A stretch of 64,000 nucleotides of DNA. Source: CAWAMR01 sp963783095 (GTDB lineage Bacteria; Planctomycetota; Planctomycetia; Gemmatales; Gemmataceae). Positions 1-9,224 of this stretch are shown here, one piece after another (position 1 is the stretch's first letter; each line of letters opens with the position of its first letter). The position numbers and the translations under genes were made by a program. The notes beneath the pieces are model-generated. The model ran no database searches. It was not told the DNA's origin and worked only from the letters and a program-made list of their open reading frames with translations. The DNA lies in the NCBI GenBank assembly GCA_963783095.1, contig CAWAMR010000008.1:248001-312000 (forward strand), in the 5' to 3' direction.

Positions 1-1
1 T

Positions 2-946
2 GATCCAAAAGATGCCAATGCCTACCGCGATCGGGGTTTGGTGTACGACGCCCAAAACAATCCCGACAAGGCCATTGATGACTATACCGAAGCCATTCGC
101 CTCAATCCGAAGGATACCAAAGCCTACAGCAATCGAGGCGTCACCTTCGCGAAGAAGCGAAACCTGGACAAGGCCGTTGAGGACTACACCGAGGCCATAC
201 GGCTCGATCCGAAGAATGCCATAGCCCACCACAACCGTGCTTCGGTATATGACGACCAAAACAAACTTGACAAGGCCATTGACGACTACACCGAAGCCAT
301 CCGCCTCAATCCGAATTATACCAAAGCCTACAGCAATCGAGGCGGCACCTTCGCGAAGAAGGGAAATCTGGACAAGGCCATTGACGACTACACTGGGGCC
401 ATACGGCTCGATCCGAAGGATGCCAGAGTCTATTACAACCGAGCCATCACCTACGGTAATAAGGGAAATCTGGACAAGGCCGTTGAGGACTACACCGAGG
501 CTATACGGCTCGATCCAAAGTTTGCCAAACCCTACTACAACCGAGCCATCACCTACGGTACGAAAGGGAAGCTGGACGAGGCCGTTGAGGACTACACTGA
601 GGCCATACGGCTCGATCCGAAACATGCCAATGCCTACTACGGCCGAGCCATCACCTACGGTAAGAAAGGGAAGCTGGACAAGGCCGTTGAGGACTACACC
701 GAGGCCATACGGCTCGATCCGAAACATGCCAATGCCTACTATGGCCGGGGTTCGGTATACGACGACCAAAACAAGCCCGACAACGCCATTGACGACTACA
801 CCGAGGCCATACGGCTCAATCCGAAGTATGCCGATGCCTATTATAGCCGAGGCATCATCTACGCGAAAAAAGGAAACCTGGACAAGGCAAAGGCGGACTA
901 CGCTGAAGCAATCCGTCTCAATCCAAGCCTTGGGAAAAAGAAGTGA
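2..946 (+). CDS. TPR-repeat protein, 5' end outside window
   Basis: The reading frame is open from the first bases and runs to a stop at 944-946, so the start lies upstream. The visible 314 residues are almost entirely 34-residue TPR units with the pattern DYTEAIRLDPK followed by a Tyr/Asn-rich helix; about nine units are seen. It ends in a basic tail, LGKKK. TPR arrays are protein-interaction scaffolds; no catalytic domain is visible in this part. The units are very similar at nucleotide level (for example 560-660 against 662-762), which points to recent expansion or homogenisation. A signal peptide or N-terminal domain could sit outside the window. The partner and pathway are unknown. Confidence 0.9.
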   Translation, partial: DPKDANAYRDRGLVYDAQNNPDKAIDDYTEAIRLNPKDTKAYSNRGVTFAKKRNLDKAVEDYTEAIRLDPKNAIAHHNRASVYDDQNKLDKAIDDYTEAIRLNPNYTKAYSNRGGTFAKKGNLDKAIDDYTGAIRLDPKDARVYYNRAITYGNKGNLDKAVEDYTEAIRLDPKFAKPYYNRAITYGTKGKLDEAVEDYTEAIRLDPKHANAYYGRAITYGKKGKLDKAVEDYTEAIRLDPKHANAYYGRGSVYDDQNKPDNAIDDYTEAIRLNPKYADAYYSRGIIYAKKGNLDKAKADYAEAIRLNPSLGKKK

Positions 947-978
947 TACGGGGCGCAGGGCGAGATAATTCACAACCA

Positions 979-1135
979 CCTCGTTCTCACGGTCTCCGTG
1001 GGAACGCACGGGCAGGACGCTCCGCGTCCCGTTCATCCACAGCAATTTCTTGCATTGGGTGAAAGTGCCGGGCTTTCACGACCGTGACGCGGAGCGTCGT
1101 GGCCGTGCGTTCCCACGGAGACCGTGGGAACGAGG
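979..1135. repeat. Imperfect inverted repeat, REP/MITE-like
   Basis: Arms 979-1031 and 1083-1135 are about 53 bp each and differ at roughly four positions when one is reverse-complemented; the loop is about 51 bp. Each arm carries a smaller palindrome (CACGGTCTCCGTG). It sits between the TPR gene and the DUF58 operon. No transposase lies inside. It could fold as a long hairpin in RNA, act as a bidirectional terminator, or be a non-autonomous mobile repeat. Confidence 0.8.
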
Positions 1136-1204
1136 GGGTTGAATTCTCTGTTTGTATTTTCGCGCCCTGCGCCCCGCATCCCGCGCCCCGACCAGGAAGT
1201 TACC

Positions 1205-2099
1205 ATGCTCCGCTTCGACCCTACTGAACTCCGAAAATACGGCGGCCTTACGCTCCTGGCGCGGACAGTCGTCGAAGGTTTTTTGACCGGCGTTCACCGT
1301 AGTCCCTATAAAGGTTTCTCCATCGAATTTGCGGAGCATCGGCAATATAGCCCCGGCGATGAGATTCGACACATCGACTGGCGCGCCTACGGCAAGACCG
1401 ATCGCTATTACGTCAAGGAATATGAGGAGGAAACCAACCTCAAAGCCTATCTTCTCGTCGATGCTTCGGCCAGCATGGGCTATAAAGGCAATCCGAAGAA
1501 CCCGACGAAATTTCAATACGCTCAGTACGTCGCTGCATCGATGGCCTACATGATGCTGCATCAAATGGATGCAGTTGGGTTGATTAGCTACGACACAAAA
1601 GTTCGCAGCCTGATTACACCTAAGGCCAATCCAAAACATCTGTTGCAGATCATTCGGTCCCTGGAAGCGACTCAACCAGGCGGCGAAACGGCCATGGCCC
1701 CCATCTGGCATGAACTGGCGGGGCATCATCTCAAGCGCCGGGGACTGGTCATCATTCTTTCGGATTTCTTCGATCAAATTGATGCTCTGATTCGTGCCCT
1801 TCAACATTTGCGGCATCGGCATCATGAGGTAGTATTATTTCAGGTAGTCGCCCCTGAGGAGCTGGAATTTCCCTTCCGGCGCATGACGCAGTTCCGTAAT
1901 CTGGAAAAAGAAGATGACCGTTTGCTGGTCGATGCCCGACGCATGGCGCGAAGAATACCTCAAAAACTTTAACGCTTTCCGAGAGCAGTTGCGCCAACGT
2001 GCCGGTACGATGCATATTGATTACCATTTGTTGCGCACCGATGAACCGGTCGATCGGGCGCTGGGGATCTATTTGTCGCGACGACAACGAGTTCATTAA
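1205..2099 (+). CDS. DUF58 domain protein (frameshifted near 1945)
   Basis: DUF58 protein with a VWA-like fold, usually encoded beside MoxR ATPases. The central DUF58 signature is clear (YSPGDEIRHIDWRAYGKTDR), followed by a MIDAS-like DASASMG motif (DxSxS). I start at the ATG at 1205 (MLRFDP), not at 1124, because upstream codons fall in the inverted repeat. The first frame stops at 1972, but the family C-terminus (WREEYLKNFNAFREQLRQR) continues in the next frame to a TAA at 2097-2099. One extra base near 1945 explains this; corrected length is about 298 residues. The corrected stop overlaps the next start as TAATG, indicating translational coupling and supporting the correction. Cytoplasmic, no membrane segment seen. 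Confidence 0.88.
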
Positions 2100-4357
2100 T
2101 GAGTTTGCTTTACGGTTTGTTTGCTCTCGTCGTGCCGCCGATCATTCATCTGCTCAATCGCCGCCGTTTCGATACGGTCGATTGGGCAGCGATGCAGTTC
2201 TTACACATCTCGCAAAAAACCCGACGACGATTTTTCCTGGAGAACTATCTCCTGATGCTCATGAGGATGGCGATCATAGCCATTTTCGTGGCAGTGCTTG
2301 CCGAGCCTGAGATTGATCGCAACCGGCTCGAAGGGATTCCGGGCGTTTCCTACCTTCTTGGCAAAGTTGCCGAACGACCGAGTCACGACATCGTCATCAT
2401 CGTCGATGGCTCCTACAGCATGGGTTACGTTCAAAAGGTGCAAGCCCCCAATGGTGAAGTGCAACAGAAAGTCGCGCATGACATCGCCAGGGAATCGGCA
2501 TTGCGAATCCTCGACCAGTTGCCGATCGGCGATAGCGTTGCCGTGATCCAGGCCAAGCAGCAGCCTATCGCCCTCGTCCCTGAACTATCCAGCGATCTGC
2601 GCCAGGTGCGCGAGAAGGTCGAGCAACTGGCTCAGCCCCGAGGAGGCATCGATTTCCCGAAGGCGGTCAACAAGGCCATTCAGATTCTCGCCACAGGGAA
2701 GAATCAGAAGAAAGAAATCATCATCCTGACGGACGGCCAACGGCAAGGCTGGGCCGACCCACGAACTCTGGAACGCTGGGAATTACTCGCCAAGGGACAG
2801 ATTTCGCCCGCTGAGCTTCCCAAAGTCTGGGTGGTCAACGTGGTGCCCGACCGCCCTGCCGAGCTCAGGAACTGGGCAGTGGGACCGATTCGCAGCACGC
2901 GTGCCGTCACGGTCGTTCGCCGAGAAGTGACGTTCAAAGCCGATCTTTTGTTCATGCATGGAAAGAGTGATCGCACCGGTGCCGTTGCTTCACCATCGGT
3001 CTACTTGGACGTTGACGGCAGACAGGTGGCGAGCAAGCCTTCGCAGCAGGTCAAGAATGATGATGGCCCCCAACAGCTCACCGAGGAGTTCAAATATACC
3101 TTCGCCGCGCCTGGGTCGCATCTGGTTACTGTCCGGATCGATCAAGATGAACTCCCCGGCGATAACCGCCGCGATTTTGCCGTGGAAGTGCTGGCCGCAA
3201 TGCCTGTTCTAATCGTAGATGGCGACACCAGGCCCAATCCGAAATCGCACGGCAGCGACTTCATTCACGATGCCCTGGCACCCGGCCGGGACAAGGATCC
3301 TGCCTTCAATATCCGCACCATTTCGATCAACGATTTCAGCGGCGACTCCCTGAATCAATCGAACACCAGCGATCCGACGATGGTGCCGCGCGTGGTCATT
3401 TTGCACAACATCGCCGAGCTTCGGCCGGAGCAAAGCAAGGCAGTGGAAATGTTTCTGAATAGCGGCAAAGGTGTGCTCATGACACTCGGCCCGCGCGTCA
3501 ACGGCCGACTGTACAACGACGATCTTTACCGCGATGGTCACAGCTGGCTTCCCGCCCGACTCCTGGAACCGATCGGAGATGAGAACGATATCGAGCACGC
3601 ACCCAGGCCGATCGGATCGACGCTGGAACATCCAGCGCTTGAGCTGTTTAGGCGGGAGGAGCCTGGCGGGTTCAGTTCGGCGAAGTTTCCGCGTTACTGG
3701 AAACTCGATACAGGCTCCGGTGAAGGCAGCGTTATTGCGACACTTAACAATCGCGCCCCCTTGTTTGTCGAAAAGAACGTCGGCAAGGGGCGGATAATTC
3801 TCTCGGCAGTGCCGCTCGATAACAGTTGGCGGACCGATTTGCATACCAACTGGGAGTTCGTGGTCCTGTGCCATGAGATGATGTATTACCTAGCTGCTGC
3901 GCGGGCTGCGGATGTCAATTTGCAGGCCCGGCAGCCGATCGTGTATCATCCGCTTGGGGAGCCGCCCATCGGGATGACGTTGGAGCCGCCGGACGACAAG
4001 GCTCGTCGATTGGAGGTTAAAGCCTGGCCACTGGTCTACGAGGACACTGCCGAAACGGGAGTTTACAAGCTCGTGACCGACACCGGAAAAACCCGTTATT
4101 ATGTGGTCCAACCCGATTCTGCCGAATCGAACCTTGCATCTTGCAGCGACGCGGAACGCAAGGCAGTGCAAGCCATGTTAACGAACGATGAGTTGCGCTA
4201 CGAGAACGATCACAACATTATCGCAACGCTGTTCCGCCAGGCCGACCCAAAGCTCGATTTGTGGAAACTTTGTCTGGTGCTGGTGCTCGCGCTGTTGGTC
4301 GGCGAACTGGTGATGACTCGACACCTAGTCAAGAAGAATCCACCTGCTACCGAGTGA
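2099..4357 (+). CDS. BatA-type membrane protein with VWA domain
   Basis: 752 residues. The N-terminus matches the aerotolerance-regulator (BatA) region: hydrophobic start, PPIIHLLNRRRFDTVDWAAM, then a second membrane segment around residues 55-75. A VWA domain follows with MIDAS DGSYSMGY near residue 105. The middle contains a CARDB/Ig-like stretch and a glutamine-amidotransferase-like fold (VLIVDGDTRPNPKSH). A C-terminal membrane helix (LWKLCLVLVLALLVGEL) ends in a short basic tail. Inferred role: membrane-anchored VWA partner of a MoxR/DUF58 module. The start overlaps the corrected DUF58 stop, so the two form one operon. No MoxR gene is adjacent; the only one in the window is at 16245. Confidence 0.88.
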   Translation: MSLLYGLFALVVPPIIHLLNRRRFDTVDWAAMQFLHISQKTRRRFFLENYLLMLMRMAIIAIFVAVLAEPEIDRNRLEGIPGVSYLLGKVAERPSHDIVIIVDGSYSMGYVQKVQAPNGEVQQKVAHDIARESALRILDQLPIGDSVAVIQAKQQPIALVPELSSDLRQVREKVEQLAQPRGGIDFPKAVNKAIQILATGKNQKKEIIILTDGQRQGWADPRTLERWELLAKGQISPAELPKVWVVNVVPDRPAELRNWAVGPIRSTRAVTVVRREVTFKADLLFMHGKSDRTGAVASPSVYLDVDGRQVASKPSQQVKNDDGPQQLTEEFKYTFAAPGSHLVTVRIDQDELPGDNRRDFAVEVLAAMPVLIVDGDTRPNPKSHGSDFIHDALAPGRDKDPAFNIRTISINDFSGDSLNQSNTSDPTMVPRVVILHNIAELRPEQSKAVEMFLNSGKGVLMTLGPRVNGRLYNDDLYRDGHSWLPARLLEPIGDENDIEHAPRPIGSTLEHPALELFRREEPGGFSSAKFPRYWKLDTGSGEGSVIATLNNRAPLFVEKNVGKGRIILSAVPLDNSWRTDLHTNWEFVVLCHEMMYYLAAARAADVNLQARQPIVYHPLGEPPIGMTLEPPDDKARRLEVKAWPLVYEDTAETGVYKLVTDTGKTRYYVVQPDSAESNLASCSDAERKAVQAMLTNDELRYENDHNIIATLFRQADPKLDLWKLCLVLVLALLVGELVMTRHLVKKNPPATE

Positions 4358-4361
4358 TTCA

Positions 4362-4387
4362 AGCCGGCTCCCGCCGGTTCGTTTTGT
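4362..4387 (+). terminator. Possible weak rho-independent terminator
   Basis: Just after the BatA/VWA stop is a short GC stem (CCGGC, loop TCCC, GCCGG) followed by TTCGTTTTGT. The stem is only five base pairs, so the call is tentative. Confidence 0.3.
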
Positions 4388-4497
4388 AAGAGGCATTCTG
4401 GCACAAGGTACGGCGATAACTCGATTTGATTGCATACGGCGTTGTCCGACGGTATCATGAATGGTTGAAAGGGAAGATCCTCAGAGGCTCGCTTATT

Positions 4498-4764
4498 ATG
4501 GCACCAACCACCTTCGCCGACTCACGCGTGCAAACGGCCCTGCGCAACGGCGTTCACGCTCTGAAGCGCGTGGCGAATTATGCGTTGCCCGCGGCTCTGG
4601 ATCGGCGCTTGCAGGAACTCGGCGAAAACAAGGAGTATCTTGGTTCAGCAGAACACGAGGAGCTTCTGGCCCTGACGACGTTCGCGAATGAACGATTGCT
4701 TGAGAAATTACAGGCCGAACTGGCCCTGCGGGAACTGCAAACCCTCATCCCGGACGAGGTATAA
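4498..4764 (+). CDS. Small helical protein of unknown function
   Basis: 88 residues, predicted mostly helical and rich in Leu, Glu and Arg (FANERLLEKLQAELALREL). I choose the ATG at 4498 (MAPTTF), since the sequence upstream to 4426 has no clear ribosome site or conserved look. No signal peptide or membrane segment. It lies between two VWA membrane-protein genes on the same strand, 140 bp after one and 99 bp before the other. I do not recognise the family; it may be a small partner of the VWA module. Confidence 0.6.
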   Translation: MAPTTFADSRVQTALRNGVHALKRVANYALPAALDRRLQELGENKEYLGSAEHEELLALTTFANERLLEKLQAELALRELQTLIPDEV

Positions 4765-4863
4765 TCGCCACGCTGATATTGTTGCAAATGAACCATCCGA
4801 ACATGGTAGAAATTCGTCGTCTGTTGGTGGCGCTAAATCTGTTCCCGATCTAAACTTGAAATC

Positions 4864-7482
4864 ATGTTCCGAATTGAATCTCCATTTTCCGATGCCGCTT
4901 TGTTGCTGACACCAAGTCTCGGCAATTTCTCGCGCGGCCTTCAGACATTCATGCTGGTCGTCGTTTTGGGCGTAGTACTCTTCATCATTTTGCGCCTTTA
5001 CTTGCATGAGGCGAGATTGATTGCGCGACGATATTCCTTTACACTTCTCGCTCTTCGGCTCATCATCGTTGCTACTGTTTTTTTTGTGCTGGGATTCAAG
5101 CCGAGATGGGTGCATACCACATATGAAACATTGCCTTCCAAGGTGCTCATCGCCATCGATCGTTCCGACAGTATGAGCATCAGCGATCCGCAACGCGGCG
5201 GGTTGGAAAAAATGAAGCTGGCGCGCGGACTCAAACTCGCCGGCGATATTATCGATGACAGCAAACTCGACGAGGTGATCGCCCGGCTCAGTTCCGGCGG
5301 CACGCCGAACGAGGATGACTGGAATCTCCATCAGCGCATCTCCACTCGCGTCGATCCCTATCTGCGCCGGGAAATCGCCGAGCGTGTTCTGTCCGACGAA
5401 GGCATCGGCTTGCTGAAAGGTTTGAAGGACAAGCATGCCGTCGATGTCATAGGCTTCAATCAAAGAATAACCGATCTGCCCAAGGAGATTGCCGGCATCC
5501 GTCAGATTCTGTCGGGTGATGGCAAGATTCCGGGCAATTCCTTTACCGATCTGAAGTTGCCGTTGATCCGGGGTGCCGAGCGCGGCGGCGACGGTGAGGG
5601 AAAACTGCTTGGCGTCGTGATCCTCACCGATGGCCAACACAATTGGGGCGAATCTCCGTTGAAATGGATCGCGAAGTTAAAGGAGAGCCAGGTTCCGGAA
5701 CCCGGTGAGGATCGCCCCAAACTGCCCATCTACGCTGTGGTTTGCGGCTCGCTTATTCCGCCCAGCGACGTGGCCGTGACGTCGGTAAAGGCGATGCCTC
5801 CTACCGTCTTCAAGCATGCCGATGCCGCCATCGAAGCGCACGTCTTGATCAACAATATGCCTGCCGGGCGGATCAAGGTCACGCTGACCTATCCCGATGC
5901 TCCCGATCTGCCGAGCCGGAAACCAATCGTCAAATTTATCAATCACGACGGCACGCAAAAGACCGTGCAGTGGGTCACATTCCAGGCCAGGATGGATCGC
6001 GCCGCCACGGAAACGCTCACCGTGACGGCGGAGCCGGAAGAAATCGACGGTAAAAAACCGGAGGATCGCTTTCCCGACAACAACACGAAAACGGTGACGA
6101 TAAATGTCTCGCCCGACAAGGCCAAGGTGCTGATCGTCGATGGCGAAGCGCGCTGGGAACTGCATTATCTGCACACGGCACTGATCCGCGATGAGACGAT
6201 GGAAACGAAAAGCGTCGTTTTCGATCAACCTCGTCTGAATCTGGTACGGGAAGACGAGGTCAAACTGATGCAATTGCCCGATCAAAAACTCCCCGAAGGC
6301 GAGGATGCCTTGATGAATTACGATTGCATCATCCTCGGCGATGTCTCGCCCGAACAACTGCCGATGATCGAACGCGAACGCATTGAGAAATACGTCTCGG
6401 AGCGAGGCGGAACGCTGGTCATGCTGGCGGGCAAGCGCTCGATGCCGCTGGAGTTCTTCAAGGATGGAGACCCGTTGGCGAAATTGCTGCCGATTCAAAA
6501 TCCACACAGCGTCAATGTGAAACAAGGCTTCCAGGTTACTTTGACCGCCGAAGGAAAACAGACGAACTTTCTCCGGCTCAAAGCCGAGTCCGGAGAAAAC
6601 CAGGAGCTTTGGTCCGAGTTGCCGGTGCATTACTGGGCGATCGTCGGCAAAGCAAAGGAGGGAGCGGTATCGTTAGCCTATTGCCCTGCCGATGGCGGCC
6701 TCTTCGGCATCGAGGGAAAAGGCGCAGCGCGCGAACGCAATAGTGCTTTGATCGTCCAGCAGAACTATGGCTTTGGCCGGTCGGTATTTGTGGGTCTGGA
6801 CAGCACCTGGCGCTGGCGCTATCGCAAGGGCGATGAGTATCATCATAAATTCTGGGGTCAGATCATTCGCTGGGCGGCGAGCGATCGCGCGCTGGTCACG
6901 GGCAACGAGTTCATCCGTTTTGGCGTTCGCGAGCCGACCTATCGGGCGGATAAGGAAGTCGAGATTCTGGTTCGCATGAACGACAAGGTGAAGAAACTGG
7001 CTCCCAACGCTCTGGCGGGGGCGCGATTTTATCGGAAGAAGCCGGACGGTACCGAGGAATCGCAGGCGCTGGCATCCTTGAAACCGCACGCGGTGATTCC
7101 ACGCGAACTCGACGGCAAGCAAAGCAATCTGCCGCCCGGTGACTATTCGATGGAACTGGCGATTCCGGACATCGAGGACAAGTTGAATGGACCCGACGGC
7201 AAGAAACTGCGGGCCAGTTTCAAGGTTTTGCCGCCCGACTCGGGCGAATTACTCGATCTGAGCACCAACAAGGAATTATTGGATGAGATCGCGAAAAAGA
7301 CCGGGGGCGAAGTCTATCTTGCGGAGGATGCGGGCAAGCTGTTGGAGAAATTGCAGAGCAAAAAAGATCAGCGCGAACACCGCTATGAGAAGCGGTTATG
7401 GCAATCGTGGTTGCTGATGATCCCGCTATTGATCCTGTTGGCCCTCGAGTGGGGGATTCGAAAGTTAGCGGGGCTGCCATGA
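4864..7482 (+). CDS. Large membrane protein with VWA and GATase-like domains
   Basis: 872 residues. Two membrane helices near the N-terminus (residues about 28-45 and 60-80) precede a VWA domain with a MIDAS-like DRSDSMS motif. A long region of beta-rich segments follows, then a glutamine-amidotransferase-like fold beginning VLIVDGEARWELHYLH near residue 421. It ends with a single membrane helix (LLMIPLLILLALEWGIRKL). This architecture is common in planctomycetes next to DUF58 and BatA genes; the large middle domain would face the periplasm. Function unknown in detail. It is the last gene of the first VWA operon; the IS element begins 47 bp downstream. Confidence 0.85.
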   Translation: MFRIESPFSDAALLLTPSLGNFSRGLQTFMLVVVLGVVLFIILRLYLHEARLIARRYSFTLLALRLIIVATVFFVLGFKPRWVHTTYETLPSKVLIAIDRSDSMSISDPQRGGLEKMKLARGLKLAGDIIDDSKLDEVIARLSSGGTPNEDDWNLHQRISTRVDPYLRREIAERVLSDEGIGLLKGLKDKHAVDVIGFNQRITDLPKEIAGIRQILSGDGKIPGNSFTDLKLPLIRGAERGGDGEGKLLGVVILTDGQHNWGESPLKWIAKLKESQVPEPGEDRPKLPIYAVVCGSLIPPSDVAVTSVKAMPPTVFKHADAAIEAHVLINNMPAGRIKVTLTYPDAPDLPSRKPIVKFINHDGTQKTVQWVTFQARMDRAATETLTVTAEPEEIDGKKPEDRFPDNNTKTVTINVSPDKAKVLIVDGEARWELHYLHTALIRDETMETKSVVFDQPRLNLVREDEVKLMQLPDQKLPEGEDALMNYDCIILGDVSPEQLPMIERERIEKYVSERGGTLVMLAGKRSMPLEFFKDGDPLAKLLPIQNPHSVNVKQGFQVTLTAEGKQTNFLRLKAESGENQELWSELPVHYWAIVGKAKEGAVSLAYCPADGGLFGIEGKGAARERNSALIVQQNYGFGRSVFVGLDSTWRWRYRKGDEYHHKFWGQIIRWAASDRALVTGNEFIRFGVREPTYRADKEVEILVRMNDKVKKLAPNALAGARFYRKKPDGTEESQALASLKPHAVIPRELDGKQSNLPPGDYSMELAIPDIEDKLNGPDGKKLRASFKVLPPDSGELLDLSTNKELLDEIAKKTGGEVYLAEDAGKLLEKLQSKKDQREHRYEKRLWQSWLLMIPLLILLALEWGIRKLAGLP

Positions 7483-7520
7483 TGCGTCCTGTTGTTTGCG
7501 ATTTCATGGGTGAATTCGGA

Positions 7521-7528
7521 GTGCAAAT
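7521..7528. repeat. IS target-site duplication, left copy
   Basis: The octamer GTGCAAAT abuts the left IS end and is repeated exactly at 9078-9085 next to the right end. Confidence 0.9.
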
Positions 7529-9077
7529 GGGTGTGGCAAAATTTCCTGGCGCATTTTGAGTAGTTTGGTCAAGATAGGTAAAAGGTGTGTTGAGCGGAAG
7601 GAATTGAGCACCATGACCAGGATCCTATCATGCAGCCAGAACCGAAGTTTTCCCGCGAAGCGTACATTGAATCAATGCGACAACGGGTCGAAGAAATCCT
7701 TGGAAAGGTGGCGGATGCAGTCAACGACGCGACGCGAGGCCACATCATTTCGGGAAGTGAGGAGCAAGTTCGCGACCTGTTCGCAAAGCTGAGATGTGAG
7801 GCATTCGAGCGAGCAGCCCAGATGCGGATCGATGCGGCGGAAGCCGCTTTTCCCCCCTCCGCAGGATGCGAAGACCGGAAAGAGCAAGCGAAATAAAGGA
7901 CGGCAGGAGTACAGCATTCTGACGATCAACGGCCGCATCCGACTGTGGCGGCGGCGCTGGCATTCGCCGGACGAAGGCACAACGACACCGCTGGACGCTT
8001 GGGTCGATGCGGTCGAAGCGACCATCAGCCTGGGCGTGCGCGAGATGGCCTGTCGGCTCAACCGTGATGGCAGGAGCTTCGACAAGTCAGCCGACAACTT
8101 GGGTCGTACGGCTCAAGTGCAGATCAGCGGCGAATCATTCCGGTGCCTAGTGGAGACGGAGGGGCGCAGATCGCGCGAGCGCAGAAGGAGGGAAAGTTAC
8201 CCGTCAATTGGTCGGCCAGCGATTGCAAAACGGAAGCGGCCGGTACGCGGGTTTACTTCGGCAGCGATGGGGTGATGGTGCCCCAGGTGACGGACGTCGA
8301 GAAAAAGAAACGGCGTGAGAAGACCAAGGCAAAGCGTCGGCGTCGCGGCAAGAAGGCAAAGCCTCTGCCGCCTCGAAAAGTCGGCACGGACCAGAAATAC
8401 AAGGAATTCAAGATCGTAGCCTTCTACGACGAAACGCAAGACCATCGCTTGGTGTCGGGGACCAAAGGCGACCACCAAGTAGCGGGACGCCTGATGCGTC
8501 GAGAAGCAGACCGCATTCATTTGGATGAAGCGGACGAGAAGATCGGCAATGTCGACGGCGCGCCGTGGATCCGCAATCAAGTCGAGCGACAGAATCTGAA
8601 TCTGGATGCGCTGGGTCTGGATTTCTATCACCTGAGCGAGCGCGTTCACAAAACGCGGCGGGAAATCTACGGTGATGGGGACGAAACGGGAAAGAAATGG
8701 GCGGTGGACCTGCTCCATTTGTTCAAGCACGAAGGCTACAAGCCTGCTTGGGAGTCGCTCCTACAATGGCGCGTTGGCCTCAAACGAGGCCAGCGTGCGC
8801 ACGCCGACGAGTTGCTCTTTTACGTGAGCGAGCGGTCGGACATGATCCGCTATCCCGAATTCATCGCCAAGGGGTGGCAGATTGGCAGCGGCCCAACGGA
8901 AGCGACCTGCAGAACACTTACGGAACGTGTGAAAGGCCCAGGAATGCGCTGGGATCCGCCGAACGCCGAGGCCATCATGGGGATCGAATCGCTTTCACAG
9001 ACTGACCAATGGAAGGTCTACTGGGAAAGTCATTTGCCCTCAAAGGGTTAGGTATGCCAGGAAATTTTGCCACACCC
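7529..9077 (+). mobile_element. ISKra4-family insertion sequence, 1549 bp
   Basis: Perfect 22-bp terminal inverted repeats: 7529-7550 reads GGGTGTGGCAAAATTTCCTG plus GC, and 9056-9077 is its exact reverse complement. Flanking 8-bp direct repeats (GTGCAAAT) show a transpositional insertion into what was continuous sequence between the VWA gene and mlaF. One transposase gene fills the element. Identical ends and an intact target duplication suggest recent insertion. Confidence 0.93.
7630..9051 (+). pseudogene. ISKra4-family transposase, two apparent frameshifts
   Basis: The protein reads through three segments that together match an ISKra4-type transposase of about 473 residues. Segment 1 (7630 to about 7850) carries the N-terminal helical part (FSREAYIESMRQRVEEILGK). 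Segment 2 (about 7855-8160, next frame) carries the conserved TPLDAWVDAVEATISLGVRE. Segment 3 (about 8160-9051, back in frame 1) has the catalytic core, including YFGSDGVMVP, LDFYHLSERVHK and GWQIGSGPTEATC. The first shift is at a TTTTCCCCCC run and the second at a GAGGGG run. They could be assembly errors, true inactivation or, less likely, programmed frameshifting. Start ATG at 7630. Confidence 0.85.
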
Positions 9078-9085
9078 GTGCAAAT
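9078..9085. repeat. IS target-site duplication, right copy
   Basis: GTGCAAAT, identical to 7521-7528, directly follows the right terminal inverted repeat. The remaining bases up to 9224 form the leader of the Mla-type ATPase gene. Confidence 0.9.
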
Positions 9086-9224
9086 CAACGGCCACCCAAA
9101 ATTGAGATGCTATTCTTTGTTATTGACTCCCGGCATACGATGAGCATGGAAAGGATTCTGTTCAATCGCTCATTCACGCGAGCCTTCATCATCTGTAATT
9201 TTGCCAACTCCCTTTCAGGTTATC

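Noticed and set aside
1914..2099. Separate small gene after the DUF58 frame
   Set aside because: Its sequence is the missing C-terminus of DUF58; one indel explains it.
5677..6630. Minus-strand frame of 317 residues
   Set aside because: Antisense to the VWA membrane protein, rich in His/Arg/Phe as expected for a shadow.
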